From: Bradyrhizobium lupini
GTDB lineage: Bacteria; Pseudomonadota; Alphaproteobacteria; Rhizobiales; Xanthobacteraceae
Assembly: GCF_040939785.1 (NCBI RefSeq)
Contig: NZ_CP162553.1
Span: 6,901,001 to 6,965,000, forward strand
Direction: 5' to 3'
DNA length: 64,000 nt
This document shows, in pieces, positions 22,735 through 30,948 of this stretch (position 1 is the stretch's first letter; every line of letters begins with the position of its first letter). Under the pieces are notes generated by a model. That model was not told where the DNA came from. It did not search any database and was given only the letters and a program-made list of their open reading frames with translations. Both the position numbers and the translations under genes were made by a program.

Positions 22735-23727
22735 ATGGACCTTTCCGCCATCACCGCCATGCTTCCGGACCACCGCAAAGCGCAGCTGGCCGACGCCGTC
22801 GACAGGCTGGAGGCCGGCGTCGCCGCGGGCCTCGTGCGCAACCAGGACTTCACCAAAGCCAAAGAAATGGTCAACTGGTGCGTCGTCGACGCCGTCGAGG
22901 CGTTCCTGAAGACCGGCCCGCAGGGTAGGGACGGCGGCAGCAACTGGTGGTTAGCAGCCTATGACGCCGACGCGCTGATCCATAGCTCCGATGTACACAA
23001 CCTTCCCGCCATCCTGCGGCGCTCCCGTAAGCACGGCGGCTTGCCCGAGTATGTCGGCTTCATCGAGGCTGCGCTGATGCCGCTGCACGGCCTGCTGCAG
23101 GCCGCCAAGCCCCTGATCGTCAAGCGCGGCGACGCGAATGCTCCCCCGCCGCCGAAGACCCCCGCGCAGCTGGCCCGCGAAGCGGCCCAGATGACGTGCC
23201 AGTGCTGCGGCGGGCTCTACCTCGCCAATCTCGGCACCGTCGCACACCACGGCTACCGCCGCCCCGGCCAGGGTTGGCAGACCGCATCATGCGCCGGCGC
23301 CAAGAAGTTGCCGTTCGAGGTCTCCCGCGACTGCCTGGGAAACCTGATCACAGGCCTGAAGTCCTGGGAGGCAAGCGCTGTGGCCGACCGCAAGGCGGTC
23401 GAAGACGACGTCAAGCCGATCGTGCTCCGCTACAAGGATCCCGCCGATCCCGTGGATAGCTGGGGCAAACGCCCGGTCCGGAGTCTTGAAGTCACCAGCA
23501 CCACGTTCGCTGAGGCCTGGGCCGAGAAGACGGACATCTTCAAGTCCTACGGATGGACCGATTTCGGGCACCTGAAGGCCAAGGATCTCGCCGACAAAGA
23601 CCGAGCGATCGCCGGCGTCCGCCGCGAGATCAAGGAGCAGCAGGCTCGCTTCGACGGATGGAAGCGGACGCACCGCTGGGACGCCGCAGCCGATGGTTGG
23701 AAAACAATCTGCGAACGCGCCGCATAG
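22735..23727 (+). CDS. hypothetical protein with a zinc-binding cluster, 330 aa
   Basis: An N-terminal helical part (MDLSAITAMLPDHRKAQLAD, VNWCVVDAVEAFLKTG), then a Cys/His cluster MTCQCCGGLYLANLGTVAHH...GWQTASCAGAKKLPF that fits one zinc site, and a C-terminal helical region rich in Lys/Asp (LKAKDLADKDRAIAGVRREI). The pattern of a zinc knuckle described by its own GTVAHHGYRRPG loop is reminiscent of proteins in rhizobial islands, but I know no function. It ends at a clear terminator shared with the integrase. Confidence 0.65.
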   Translation: MDLSAITAMLPDHRKAQLADAVDRLEAGVAAGLVRNQDFTKAKEMVNWCVVDAVEAFLKTGPQGRDGGSNWWLAAYDADALIHSSDVHNLPAILRRSRKHGGLPEYVGFIEAALMPLHGLLQAAKPLIVKRGDANAPPPPKTPAQLAREAAQMTCQCCGGLYLANLGTVAHHGYRRPGQGWQTASCAGAKKLPFEVSRDCLGNLITGLKSWEASAVADRKAVEDDVKPIVLRYKDPADPVDSWGKRPVRSLEVTSTTFAEAWAEKTDIFKSYGWTDFGHLKAKDLADKDRAIAGVRREIKEQQARFDGWKRTHRWDAAADGWKTICERAA

Positions 23728-23733
23728 GGAGAG

Positions 23734-23758
23734 GCCCCGGATCACTCCGGGGCTTTTT
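23734..23758. terminator. Rho-independent terminator, shared by convergent genes
   Basis: GCCCCGGA-TCAC-TCCGGGGC followed by five T on the plus strand. The stem overlaps the integrase stop codon (23,742-23,744), so it ends the cassette operon. Any effect on integrase transcripts coming from the right would be incidental. Confidence 0.85.
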
Positions 23759-25220
23759 CCTTGATTGCGTAGCGCCGGCGCCTGATCTCCGCGGCCATCA
23801 GATCGCGGTCGAGGAGGGCGCTGTCCCCCTTGATGGCTTCGGCGGTCCGCTCCTCGCACCAGTCTACCCACAGCTTCATCATCTCCCTCTTGCGCTTGAT
23901 CTGCGAGTCCGACGAGTAGAACGCCGACGTGACGTTGTCGGGGTCGTCGCCTTCGTGATGATCCAGGATCAGCGATGCCTCGCCGCGCCTGAAGGCGAGA
24001 TCGCGCTCACCGTAGGTGGCGAACGCGTACCTCACTCCGTGCGGAGACCACGATACTCCAGGCATGGCGTCGAGATAATCGTTGAACAGGCCGGGCTCGG
24101 CGTGCGCGCGCTTCGACCTGTTGGTTTTGCCGGCCGGGAACAGGTAGCCTCGGCCGCCTTCGAAGTCGGCGAGCGGGTCGAGGCGGGCGAGGGCCTTCGC
24201 CGCGAATCCTTCGACCGGAACGATGTGGGAGCGCTTGCCCTTCTTCCTGCCGGTTTTCCTGAAGAAAGGTGGCATGTGCCAGGCACTGGCTCCATCGTGC
24301 AACTTGAAGCGGTTTCGGTTGGCGCCGGTGATCGCCCGCCGACGCTGCACCGTGCCGATCAGCAGCTCGAGCCCGAGGCCGATGCGCTCCGGCAAGCAGC
24401 CGAGCCTGGCTATCGCGAGCACGCGTCCGATCTCGATCTCGGGCGGAGCGTCGCCTTCGACATCCGTCGTCCCCGACTCTTCCTGGCCGACCTCGTTGCT
24501 GGTGGGATCCGGCGCCTTCAGCCCAGACATGGCGTGGGCCGCGACCGACGTCTGCGCCCGGCGGGAGGTCTCGGCGAGCCACGTGAACATCCGCTTGACC
24601 ACTCGGACCATGCCGGCGGCCATTGTCTCGGCGCCGCGCGCGTGCACCTCGTTGACGGCGGCCGCCATCTCGTCGACGGTGATCGTATGCACGGCCCTGC
24701 CGGCGAAGCGGCCCAGCTCGGCGGCCCTCAACTTGCCCCTATAATCTCTGTGCGTGTCTTCCCGGCGCGTCCGGAGGACCTCCGCGAGGAAGTTCGATGT
24801 CGCCGTCTCCCAGGTCCACGCCGGCTTCGCAGCTTCAAGAGCGGCTGCCTGCTGGCGCTCGCGTTCCTGCTGACGCTCGCGCTCGAGCCGGAGCTGGGTC
24901 TCGACCGTCGTGCTGGTGGCGAGCGCCGCTAGGTAGTGCTCCGGGTTGATGTGGTTGCGGGCCATCTGCCGGACATGGCCGGCGCGGGCGCGGGCGGTGT
25001 CGAGGGAAAGGCCCCCCACGTCGTCACTACCTTTGACGGCAGGCCCGAGGTCGAAGCGCGTTCGCTTGCCGTGCAGCATCGTCCTCATCGACCAGCTCAC
25101 GCCGCGGGGGCGGACGCGCAGCTCGAGTCCGGAGATACTGCCGTCGGCCAGGTCGTAGAACTTGCCCTTGCCCTTGTCCTTGAGGGCCTGCTCGACCGCC
25201 GCCTTCGTGATACCCGCCAC
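23742..25220 (-). CDS. int: tyrosine-type site-specific integrase of the island
   Basis: 492 residues. It has an N-terminal arm-binding-like domain (MAGITKAAVEQALKDKGKGK), a core-binding region with a Gln/Glu/Arg-rich helix, and a catalytic domain with box I TVQRRRAITGANR (Arg), box II SPHGVRYAF (His-x-x-Arg) and LILDHHEG...VTSAFY carrying the second His and the nucleophile Tyr. Catalytic residues all appear present, so it may be active. The gene ends within a terminator. Its start lies 200 bases from the tRNA-Tyr fragment, the classic arrangement of an integrase beside its attachment site. Confidence 0.88.
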   Translation of the reverse strand: MAGITKAAVEQALKDKGKGKFYDLADGSISGLELRVRPRGVSWSMRTMLHGKRTRFDLGPAVKGSDDVGGLSLDTARARAGHVRQMARNHINPEHYLAALATSTTVETQLRLERERQQERERQQAAALEAAKPAWTWETATSNFLAEVLRTRREDTHRDYRGKLRAAELGRFAGRAVHTITVDEMAAAVNEVHARGAETMAAGMVRVVKRMFTWLAETSRRAQTSVAAHAMSGLKAPDPTSNEVGQEESGTTDVEGDAPPEIEIGRVLAIARLGCLPERIGLGLELLIGTVQRRRAITGANRNRFKLHDGASAWHMPPFFRKTGRKKGKRSHIVPVEGFAAKALARLDPLADFEGGRGYLFPAGKTNRSKRAHAEPGLFNDYLDAMPGVSWSPHGVRYAFATYGERDLAFRRGEASLILDHHEGDDPDNVTSAFYSSDSQIKRKREMMKLWVDWCEERTAEAIKGDSALLDRDLMAAEIRRRRYAIKEKAPE

Positions 25221-25419
25221 CGCTTTGCCCCCCTTGCCCCCTCCGAAAAACCGGGGGCAACTGGGGGCAAAATGCCTAATCCGGCGGAGGAGTCAACGAA
25301 GCCGCGCCCGGCTTCAACAACTGCAGGATTCAGGGTTAACCCGCTGGGATCGCGGGAGCATTCTTGACGCGTTAGCTTCCCACTAATCCTTCCAAAGGTA
25401 GCTGATCTTTCAAACCCAC

Positions 25420-25476
25420 GCTGACTGTAAATCAGCCGCCTTATGGCTTCGCAGGTTCGAGTCCTGCCTCCCCACC
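25420..25476 (+). other. tRNA-Tyr 3' fragment, right attachment site (attR) of the island
   Basis: From the anticodon stem GCTGA-CTGTAAA-TCAGC (anticodon GTA, Tyr) through the variable arm, T-arm GCAGG-TTCGAGT-CCTGC and acceptor end to CCA. No 5' half with matching acceptor strand is found upstream; instead there is unrelated island sequence. A 3' tRNA remnant next to an integrase marks attR, with the intact tRNA-Tyr expected at the left end outside the window. The acceptor side appears one C short of a standard 7-base strand. Confidence 0.8.
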
Positions 25477-25550
25477 AGCCTTCGCTCGCTTCGCGAGCTA
25501 CGGCTCGGCAAGCCGGCACCGATGGTCATGGCGCGAAGTGAGCGAAGGCT
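25477..25550. repeat. 19-bp inverted repeat just outside the island
   Basis: AGCCTTCGCTCGCTTCGCG (25,477-25,495) pairs with 25,532-25,550 with one G-T wobble. It begins on the base after the tRNA CCA end. It is probably a chromosomal palindromic repeat that also follows the intact tRNA in strains lacking the island. Confidence 0.55.
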
Positions 25551-25598
25551 GTCGCGCCGCAGCCCGGAGGGCGCAGGCGGACTGGGTAAGCGCGCAAG

Positions 25599-26630
25599 TC
25601 ACCCCATCATCTCCCGCACCATCGGCACTACCTTCCGCCCATAGAGCTCGATGCTCTTCATCAGCTTGCCATGCGGCAGCGGGCCCGCCGAATACTTCAG
25701 CTGAAACCGCGAAATGCCGAGCGCCTTTGCCGTCTTGGCGATCTTGCGCGCGACCGTCTCGGGCGAGCCGACATAGAGCGAGCCGTGCTCGGCCTCGTTC
25801 ACGAACTCGTCGCGGCCCATTGGTGGCCAGCCGCGTTCCTTGCCGATGCGGTCGCGCATCGCCTTGTAGTCGGGCCACAGCTCCTCGCGCGCCTGTTCGT
25901 CGGTCTCGGCGACATAGCCTGGCGAGTGCACGCCGATCGGCTGTGCCGGGCGGCCGAACTCCCTGAATGCGCGATGATAGAGCTCGACGAAGGGCGCGAA
26001 GCGCGCGGGATCGCCGCCGATGATCGCGAGCATCAAGGGCAAGTCGTAATGCGCCGCGCGCACCACCGATTGCGGACTGCCGCCGACGCCGATCCAGGTC
26101 TTGAGCGTGCCGTTCTCGACCGGGGGATAGACCAGCTGCCCGTTCAGCGGCGGACGCAGCTTGCCTTCCCAGGTCACCGGCTTCTGCGACAGCAGTGCCG
26201 CGAACAGATCGAGCTTCTCCTCGAACAGCGCCTCGTAAGCCCGCAGGTCGAAACCGAACAGTGGAAAGGACTCGGTGAACGAGCCGCGGCCGAGGATCAC
26301 CTCCGCACGTCCGTTCGAGAGCGCGTCCAGCGTGGCAAAGCGCTGGAAGACGCGGATTGGATCGTCCGAGCTCAGCACCGTCACGGCCGAGCCGAGATGG
26401 ATCCGCCTGGTCCGCGACGCGATGGCGGCCAGCACGGTCTCAGGGGAGGAGATCGCGAAGTCGGCGCGGTGATGCTCGCCGAGGCCGATGAAGTCGAGGC
26501 CGAGCTCGTCGGCGAGCACCGCCTCGTCGACGACGTTGCGGATCACCTGTGCGTGCGGAAGCATCGCGCCGGAGGCGTCCCTGGTGACGTCGCCAAAGGT
26601 GTCCAGTCCGAATTCGAGCGTTGCGGTCAT
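25599..26630 (-). CDS. LLM-class flavin-dependent oxidoreductase (luciferase-like monooxygenase)
   Basis: 343 residues, TIM-barrel family. It starts MTATLEFGLDTFGDVTRDAS and has ADELGLDFIGLGEHHRADF, SRTRRIHLGSAVTVLSSDDP, FQRFATLDALSNGRAEVILG and the phosphate-binding WIGVGGSPQS. This is the bacterial-luciferase-like group that uses reduced FMN or F420; FMN is likely in this host. The substrate cannot be told. It is the first chromosomal gene right of the island. The start is chosen at 26,630, where the conserved N-terminus begins. Confidence 0.85.
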   Translation of the reverse strand: MTATLEFGLDTFGDVTRDASGAMLPHAQVIRNVVDEAVLADELGLDFIGLGEHHRADFAISSPETVLAAIASRTRRIHLGSAVTVLSSDDPIRVFQRFATLDALSNGRAEVILGRGSFTESFPLFGFDLRAYEALFEEKLDLFAALLSQKPVTWEGKLRPPLNGQLVYPPVENGTLKTWIGVGGSPQSVVRAAHYDLPLMLAIIGGDPARFAPFVELYHRAFREFGRPAQPIGVHSPGYVAETDEQAREELWPDYKAMRDRIGKERGWPPMGRDEFVNEAEHGSLYVGSPETVARKIAKTAKALGISRFQLKYSAGPLPHGKLMKSIELYGRKVVPMVREMMG

Positions 26631-26784
26631 TGATGAGGTCTCTGCGGGCGCGGCTTGCGCGCCTGTCACTGGGGGAGGGGATTGCCTTGGTTGGAGCTAA
26701 GCAGCCGGGTCTGATGCACAATGCTGCTTCGAGAAACCCATTGTTTCCGTTTTTCATGGTGTCGGGGGCCCGCCGCCCGCGGCT

Positions 26785-27711
26785 TCAGTCGGACCTGGCG
26801 AACATCTCGACCAGGGTGTCGCGCAGCCAGCGCTGCGCCGGTACGGTGTCGTTGCGCTGGTGCCAGAACAGGCTGACGATGCGCGGCGGCGCCTTGAGCG
26901 GAAGCGGCATGGCGTGCAGGAACGGCGCGTGCCGGGATTGCGAGCGCAGATCGCTCGGCAGCACGGCGATCAGGTCGGACTGGCGCACGATTTCGTAGGC
27001 GGCGCTATAGTGATTGACGGTCGCGACCACGTTGCGCGACAGCCCGCGCGAGGCGAGGAAGAGGTCGTAGGACGGCAAGGTCTTGCCGGCGAGGCTCACA
27101 TCGACATGCCCCGCGTTGAGGAAGCTGCGCGTGCTCAGCCGCTTCATCGCGGCGAGCGGATGGCTGCGCCGCATGAAGCAGGCGTAGTCGACGGTCCACA
27201 GCGAGCGCGAGCGGATGGCGGCCGGCTGCTGCGCCTCGTTGACATAGACGCTGAGGACGCAATCAACGCGATTGTCCTCGAGCTGGTCGGCGATCTCCAA
27301 AATGGTGTTGGGAACGGTGTGGATTCGCGCCTTGGGCGCGACCTTGCCGAAATGGTTCAGCAGGTTCGGCATCACCAGCGAGGCGACGTAATCCGACATC
27401 GACAGGCTGAACTCGGTCTGCGCACGGTGCGGATCGAACACCTGCTCGTCGAGCGCGCCACGGACGGTTTCGAGCGCTTCGCCGATCGGTTCCCACAGCA
27501 CCACGGCGCGCTGAGTCGGACGGATGCCGGTGCCGGACCTGACGAACAGGGGATCGCCGAGCGCGTCCCGCAGGCGTGCGAGCGCATTGCTGACCGCCGG
27601 CTGCGTCATCAGAAGCGCGTTGGCGGCGCGCGTGACGCTGCCCTCGGTCATCAGGGCCTCGAACACTTTCAGCAGGTTGAGGTCGAGCGAGCGAAACGAC
27701 AGAACATTCAC
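26785..27711 (-). CDS. LysR-family transcriptional regulator
   Basis: 308 residues. The winged HTH SLDLNLLKVFEALMTEGSVT, RAANALLMTQPAVSNALARL and RDALGDPLFVRSGTGIRPT is canonical. A periplasmic-binding-like effector domain follows (FSLSMSDYVASLVMPNLL, VNHYSAAYEIVRQSDLIAVL). This NodD/PcpR-like subgroup often senses aromatic compounds. It is divergent from the MFS transporter gene with 111 bases between, so it probably controls the MFS-GAF-amidohydrolase operon and itself. Confidence 0.9.
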   Translation of the reverse strand: MNVLSFRSLDLNLLKVFEALMTEGSVTRAANALLMTQPAVSNALARLRDALGDPLFVRSGTGIRPTQRAVVLWEPIGEALETVRGALDEQVFDPHRAQTEFSLSMSDYVASLVMPNLLNHFGKVAPKARIHTVPNTILEIADQLEDNRVDCVLSVYVNEAQQPAAIRSRSLWTVDYACFMRRSHPLAAMKRLSTRSFLNAGHVDVSLAGKTLPSYDLFLASRGLSRNVVATVNHYSAAYEIVRQSDLIAVLPSDLRSQSRHAPFLHAMPLPLKAPPRIVSLFWHQRNDTVPAQRWLRDTLVEMFARSD

Positions 27712-27728
27712 TCCAGTGATGTACTAGA

Positions 27729-27746
27729 TCATGATTATAAATTATG
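27729..27746. promoter_or_regulatory. AT-rich palindrome, candidate LysR binding site
   Basis: Within the GC-rich divergent region, TCATGATTATAAATTATGA stands out as an AT-rich near-palindrome with CATGAT/AATTATG arms in a T-N11-A-like spacing. It lies 18 bases upstream of the lysR start, where an autoregulating LysR protein would bind. Confidence 0.4.
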
Positions 27747-27822
27747 ACGATAATATCTCCTTGTCTATGGTTCCGCCCGGGAACGAGCGGAGTGCCGGGC
27801 CGCCAGACAGAGGGGGACTTTC

Positions 27823-29181
27823 ATGTCGATGATCTCGGCGCGGATCGAGCGCCTTCCGTTCGCACGCTTCCACGGGCATCTGCTGCTGATGGGCGGGCTC
27901 GGCTACATGTTCGACGCGATGGACGCAGCCGTGCTGGCGTTCATCCTGCCGGTGCTGCGCACGACCTGGAATCTGTCGAGCGTCCAGATCGGCGTGCTCG
28001 GCAGCAGCACCTATATCGGCTTCCTGTTCGGCGCGCTGCTGGCGGGCACGCTGGGTGACCTGATCGGCCGTCGCGCGGTGATGATGTCGGCGCTGGCACT
28101 CTATTGCGTCGCATCCATCGTCAGCGCTGCGGTGAACGACTGGTCGTCCTTCTTCGCCGCCCGCGTCGTCGCGGGCATGGGCACCGGCGCGGAGAGCGCG
28201 ATCATTGCGCCCTATCTGGCGGAATTCGTCGCACGGCGTTACCGCGGCAGCTTTACCGGCGCGCTGGCCGGATTCTTCTCCTTCGGTTTCGTCGCGGCGG
28301 CCTTGCTCGGCTATTTCATCGTGCCCGCCTCTGAGAACGGCTGGCGCATCGTACTGGTGATCACCGCGGTGCCGGTCGTCATGCTGCTGTGGTGGCGCAG
28401 GGCGCTGCCGGAATCGCCGCGCTGGCTGGAAAGCCGGGGCCGGGAGAAGGAAGCCGCAGCCGTGCTGGACAGGATCGAGGCCGGATTTGCGAGCCAAGGC
28501 CATGTCCTGCCGCAACCGGTCGTCGAAATCACGGCGCCTGCCGTGACTGGTGGTACGCTGCTTGCCAATTTCGCCGCGCTCCTCGCCGGCCGCCAGGCGC
28601 GCATCACCATCATGACCTGGATCATGTGGCTTACGATCACGTTCAGCTACTATTCCTTCTTCGTCTGGATCCCCGGCCTTCTGGTCCAGAACGGCATGAG
28701 CATCACCAAGAGCTTCGCCTATTCGATCGCGATCTATTGCGCGCAAATTCCCGGCTATTTCAGCGCTGCGTACTTCAACGAGCGCATCGGCCGGCAGGCG
28801 ACGATTGCCTCCTACATGGTGCTCGGCGGCGCCAGCGCGCTTGGACTTGCATTCGCGCAGAGCGATCAGCACATCATGGTCGCCGGAATCTTGCTGTCCT
28901 TCTTCATGAACGGCACCTATGCGGGGGTCTATGCCTATACCGCCGAGGTATTTCCGACGGCCGTCAGAACCACCGGCGCCGGGCTCGCCTCCGCCATCGG
29001 CCGCATCGGTGCGATCGTCTCGCCGATCCTGGTCGGCTATCTCTATCCCAATTTCGGCTTCGCCGGCGTGTTCGGCCTCACCACGAGCGTGCTGCTGTTA
29101 GGCGCGCTCACCGTGGTGCTGATGGGGGTGCCGACGCGCGGCCGTTCGCTGGAAGAGATCGCGGCGGGTGAAGTCGCATGA
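27823..29181 (+). CDS. MFS transporter, aromatic-acid/niacin symporter type
   Basis: 452 residues with 12 predicted TM helices. The first part MFDAMDAAVLAFILPVLR and the loop GTLGDLIGRRAVM (conserved G-D-x-x-G-R-R) mark the major facilitator superfamily; the D in helix 1 and SPRWLESRGR after helix 6 fit the AAHS or NiaP-like branch. AVRTTGAGLASAIGRIGAI lies in helix 10-11. It starts a plus-strand operon with a GAF protein (overlap of four bases) and an amidohydrolase, so it probably imports the compound hydrolysed there. Confidence 0.88.
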   Translation: MSMISARIERLPFARFHGHLLLMGGLGYMFDAMDAAVLAFILPVLRTTWNLSSVQIGVLGSSTYIGFLFGALLAGTLGDLIGRRAVMMSALALYCVASIVSAAVNDWSSFFAARVVAGMGTGAESAIIAPYLAEFVARRYRGSFTGALAGFFSFGFVAAALLGYFIVPASENGWRIVLVITAVPVVMLLWWRRALPESPRWLESRGREKEAAAVLDRIEAGFASQGHVLPQPVVEITAPAVTGGTLLANFAALLAGRQARITIMTWIMWLTITFSYYSFFVWIPGLLVQNGMSITKSFAYSIAIYCAQIPGYFSAAYFNERIGRQATIASYMVLGGASALGLAFAQSDQHIMVAGILLSFFMNGTYAGVYAYTAEVFPTAVRTTGAGLASAIGRIGAIVSPILVGYLYPNFGFAGVFGLTTSVLLLGALTVVLMGVPTRGRSLEEIAAGEVA

Positions 29182-29675
29182 GGGAAACGAAACACCGGTC
29201 CGATCCGCTGCTCTGCGCGGTGGCGGCCGCGCAGAGCAGGGCGGATCAGCCGGATGCCCTGTACTCGGCGCTGGACGACGCCCTGAAGTCGGCGATCGGG
29301 CACAAGCTGTTCACGATCCTGACCTATGACGACGACACGAGGGAAGCCGCGCGGGTGTATTCCAATCTGCCCGGACCTTACCCCGCGGGCGGCCGCAAGC
29401 ACCTGGCGCCGGGGCCGTGGACCGAGGCCGTGCTCGACCGCGGCGAGGCCTATATCGGCCGCACCCGGGACGATCTGCGCGAGGTGTTCTCCGATCACGA
29501 GCTGATCGCTTCGCTCGGCTGCGAAAGCGTGCTCAACATGCCCGTGCGCTGGCGCGGGCGCACACTCGGCTCGCTCAATCTGCTCCATGAGGCAGGCTGG
29601 TACGTCGAGGACGATAGCGCCGCGTGTCTTCCATTCGCCCAGCTCGCCTTGCCCGCGCTGCTCATCCAGTCCTGA
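29178..29675 (+). CDS. GAF-domain protein
   Basis: 165 residues: HKLFTILTYDDDTREAARVY, PGPWTEAVLDRGEAYIGRT, LIASLGCESVLNMPVRWRGR and TLGSLNLLHEAGWY. This is one GAF domain with nothing attached, of the type that binds small ligands, often aromatic or cyclic nucleotides. The start overlaps the transporter stop. A ligand sensor or small-molecule chaperone for the pathway is plausible; the binding residues cannot be defined by eye. Confidence 0.8.
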   Translation: MRETKHRSDPLLCAVAAAQSRADQPDALYSALDDALKSAIGHKLFTILTYDDDTREAARVYSNLPGPYPAGGRKHLAPGPWTEAVLDRGEAYIGRTRDDLREVFSDHELIASLGCESVLNMPVRWRGRTLGSLNLLHEAGWYVEDDSAACLPFAQLALPALLIQS

Positions 29676-29692
29676 TAAGACAGGAAGTCGTC

Positions 29693-30946
29693 ATGTCCCG
29701 TGTGCTCTTCAAGAACGCCGCTCTGCTCGATCCGCTTCAGCCGGACCTCCTGGAGGGACATCACGTGCTGGTCGAGGACGGTCTGATCAAGGAGGTCTCC
29801 GATCGGCCGCTCCAAGTGGAAACCGACCGCACCGTCGATCTGAAGGGCAAGACGCTGATGCCCGGCCTGATCGACCTGCATGTGCATGCGATCGCCGTCG
29901 AACTCAATCTGGCGCAGCAGGTGCACATGCCGAACGTGCTGGTGACGCTGCGCTCAACGCTGCTGCTGCGCGGCATGCTTCGGCGGGGCTTCACCACCGT
30001 GCGCGACGCCGGCGGCGCCGGCCATGCGCTGAAGCAGGCGATCGAGACCGGTCTCACCGACGGTCCGCGGCTGTTCGTCTCGGGACGTGCGCTCAGCCAG
30101 ACCGGCGGCCACGGCGACATGCGGGCCCGCTCGGATTATCTTGCCAGCGACGCACCGTGCCCCTGCTGCGTGCGTGTCGGCGCGCTGGCGCGCGTTGCCG
30201 ATGGTGTCGACGGCGTGCGCAGGGCGGCGCGCGAGGAACTGCAGATGGGCGCCGACCAGATCAAGATCATGGCCTCCGGCGGCGTTGCTTCACCGACCGA
30301 TCCGGTCGGCGCCTTCGGCTACTCCGAGGACGAGATCCGCGCCATCGTCGAAGAGGCGCGCGGGCGTCAGACCTATGTGCTCGCCCACGCTTACACCGCT
30401 GCCGCGATCGAACGCGCGGTGCGCTGCGGGGTGCGCACCATCGAGCACGGCAATTTGGTCGATGCTCCGACCGCGCAGCTGATGGCCGAGAAGGGCGCCT
30501 ATGTGGTGCCGACGCTCGTCACCTACGAGGCGCTGGCTAACGAGGGTGCCCAATATGGCCTGCCGCCCGAAAGCGTTGCCAAGATCGCCGATGTCCGCGA
30601 CGCGGGCCTGCGTTCGCTCACGATCTACCGCGACGCCGGCGTAAAGATCGGGTTCGGCAGCGACCTGCTCGGACCGTCGCAGCGTCTGCAGAGCGACGAA
30701 TTCCGCATCCGCGCCGAAATTCTCGGTCCGCGCGCCGTCATCGCCAGCGCGACATTGGTCGGCGCCGAGGTCCTCGGCATGGAGGGCAAGCTCGGCCGCA
30801 TCATGCCCGAAGCCATTGCGGACCTGCTGGTGGTCGATGGCAATCCGCTGCGCGACGTGGCCTGCCTACTCGGCCAGGGCGAGCACATCCCGATGGTGAT
30901 GAAGGCAGGCAAGGTCCAGTTCGACCGGCTGGGGGCGCGCAACTAA
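29693..30946 (+). CDS. amidohydrolase-superfamily metal-dependent hydrolase
   Basis: 417 residues. The fold is marked by GKTLMPGLIDLHVHAIAVEL (HxH metal ligands), DQIKIMASGGVASP (a Lys likely carboxylated or a strand ligand), VLAHAYTAAAIERAVRCGVR and TIEHGNLVD (His ligands), and GFGSDLLGP (Asp). The C-terminal beta-sandwich returns at GRIMPEAIADLLVVDGNPL. This is the imidazolonepropionase/prolidase-like group that cleaves cyclic amides or dipeptides. Substrate unknown, but the operon suggests it is the compound brought in by the MFS gene. Confidence 0.87.
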   Translation: MSRVLFKNAALLDPLQPDLLEGHHVLVEDGLIKEVSDRPLQVETDRTVDLKGKTLMPGLIDLHVHAIAVELNLAQQVHMPNVLVTLRSTLLLRGMLRRGFTTVRDAGGAGHALKQAIETGLTDGPRLFVSGRALSQTGGHGDMRARSDYLASDAPCPCCVRVGALARVADGVDGVRRAAREELQMGADQIKIMASGGVASPTDPVGAFGYSEDEIRAIVEEARGRQTYVLAHAYTAAAIERAVRCGVRTIEHGNLVDAPTAQLMAEKGAYVVPTLVTYEALANEGAQYGLPPESVAKIADVRDAGLRSLTIYRDAGVKIGFGSDLLGPSQRLQSDEFRIRAEILGPRAVIASATLVGAEVLGMEGKLGRIMPEAIADLLVVDGNPLRDVACLLGQGEHIPMVMKAGKVQFDRLGARN

Positions 30947-30948
30947 TC

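Noticed and set aside
25401..25479. Intact tRNA-Tyr gene
   Set aside because: The anticodon, variable and T arms are present but there is no D-arm or 5' acceptor strand, so it is an attachment-site remnant.
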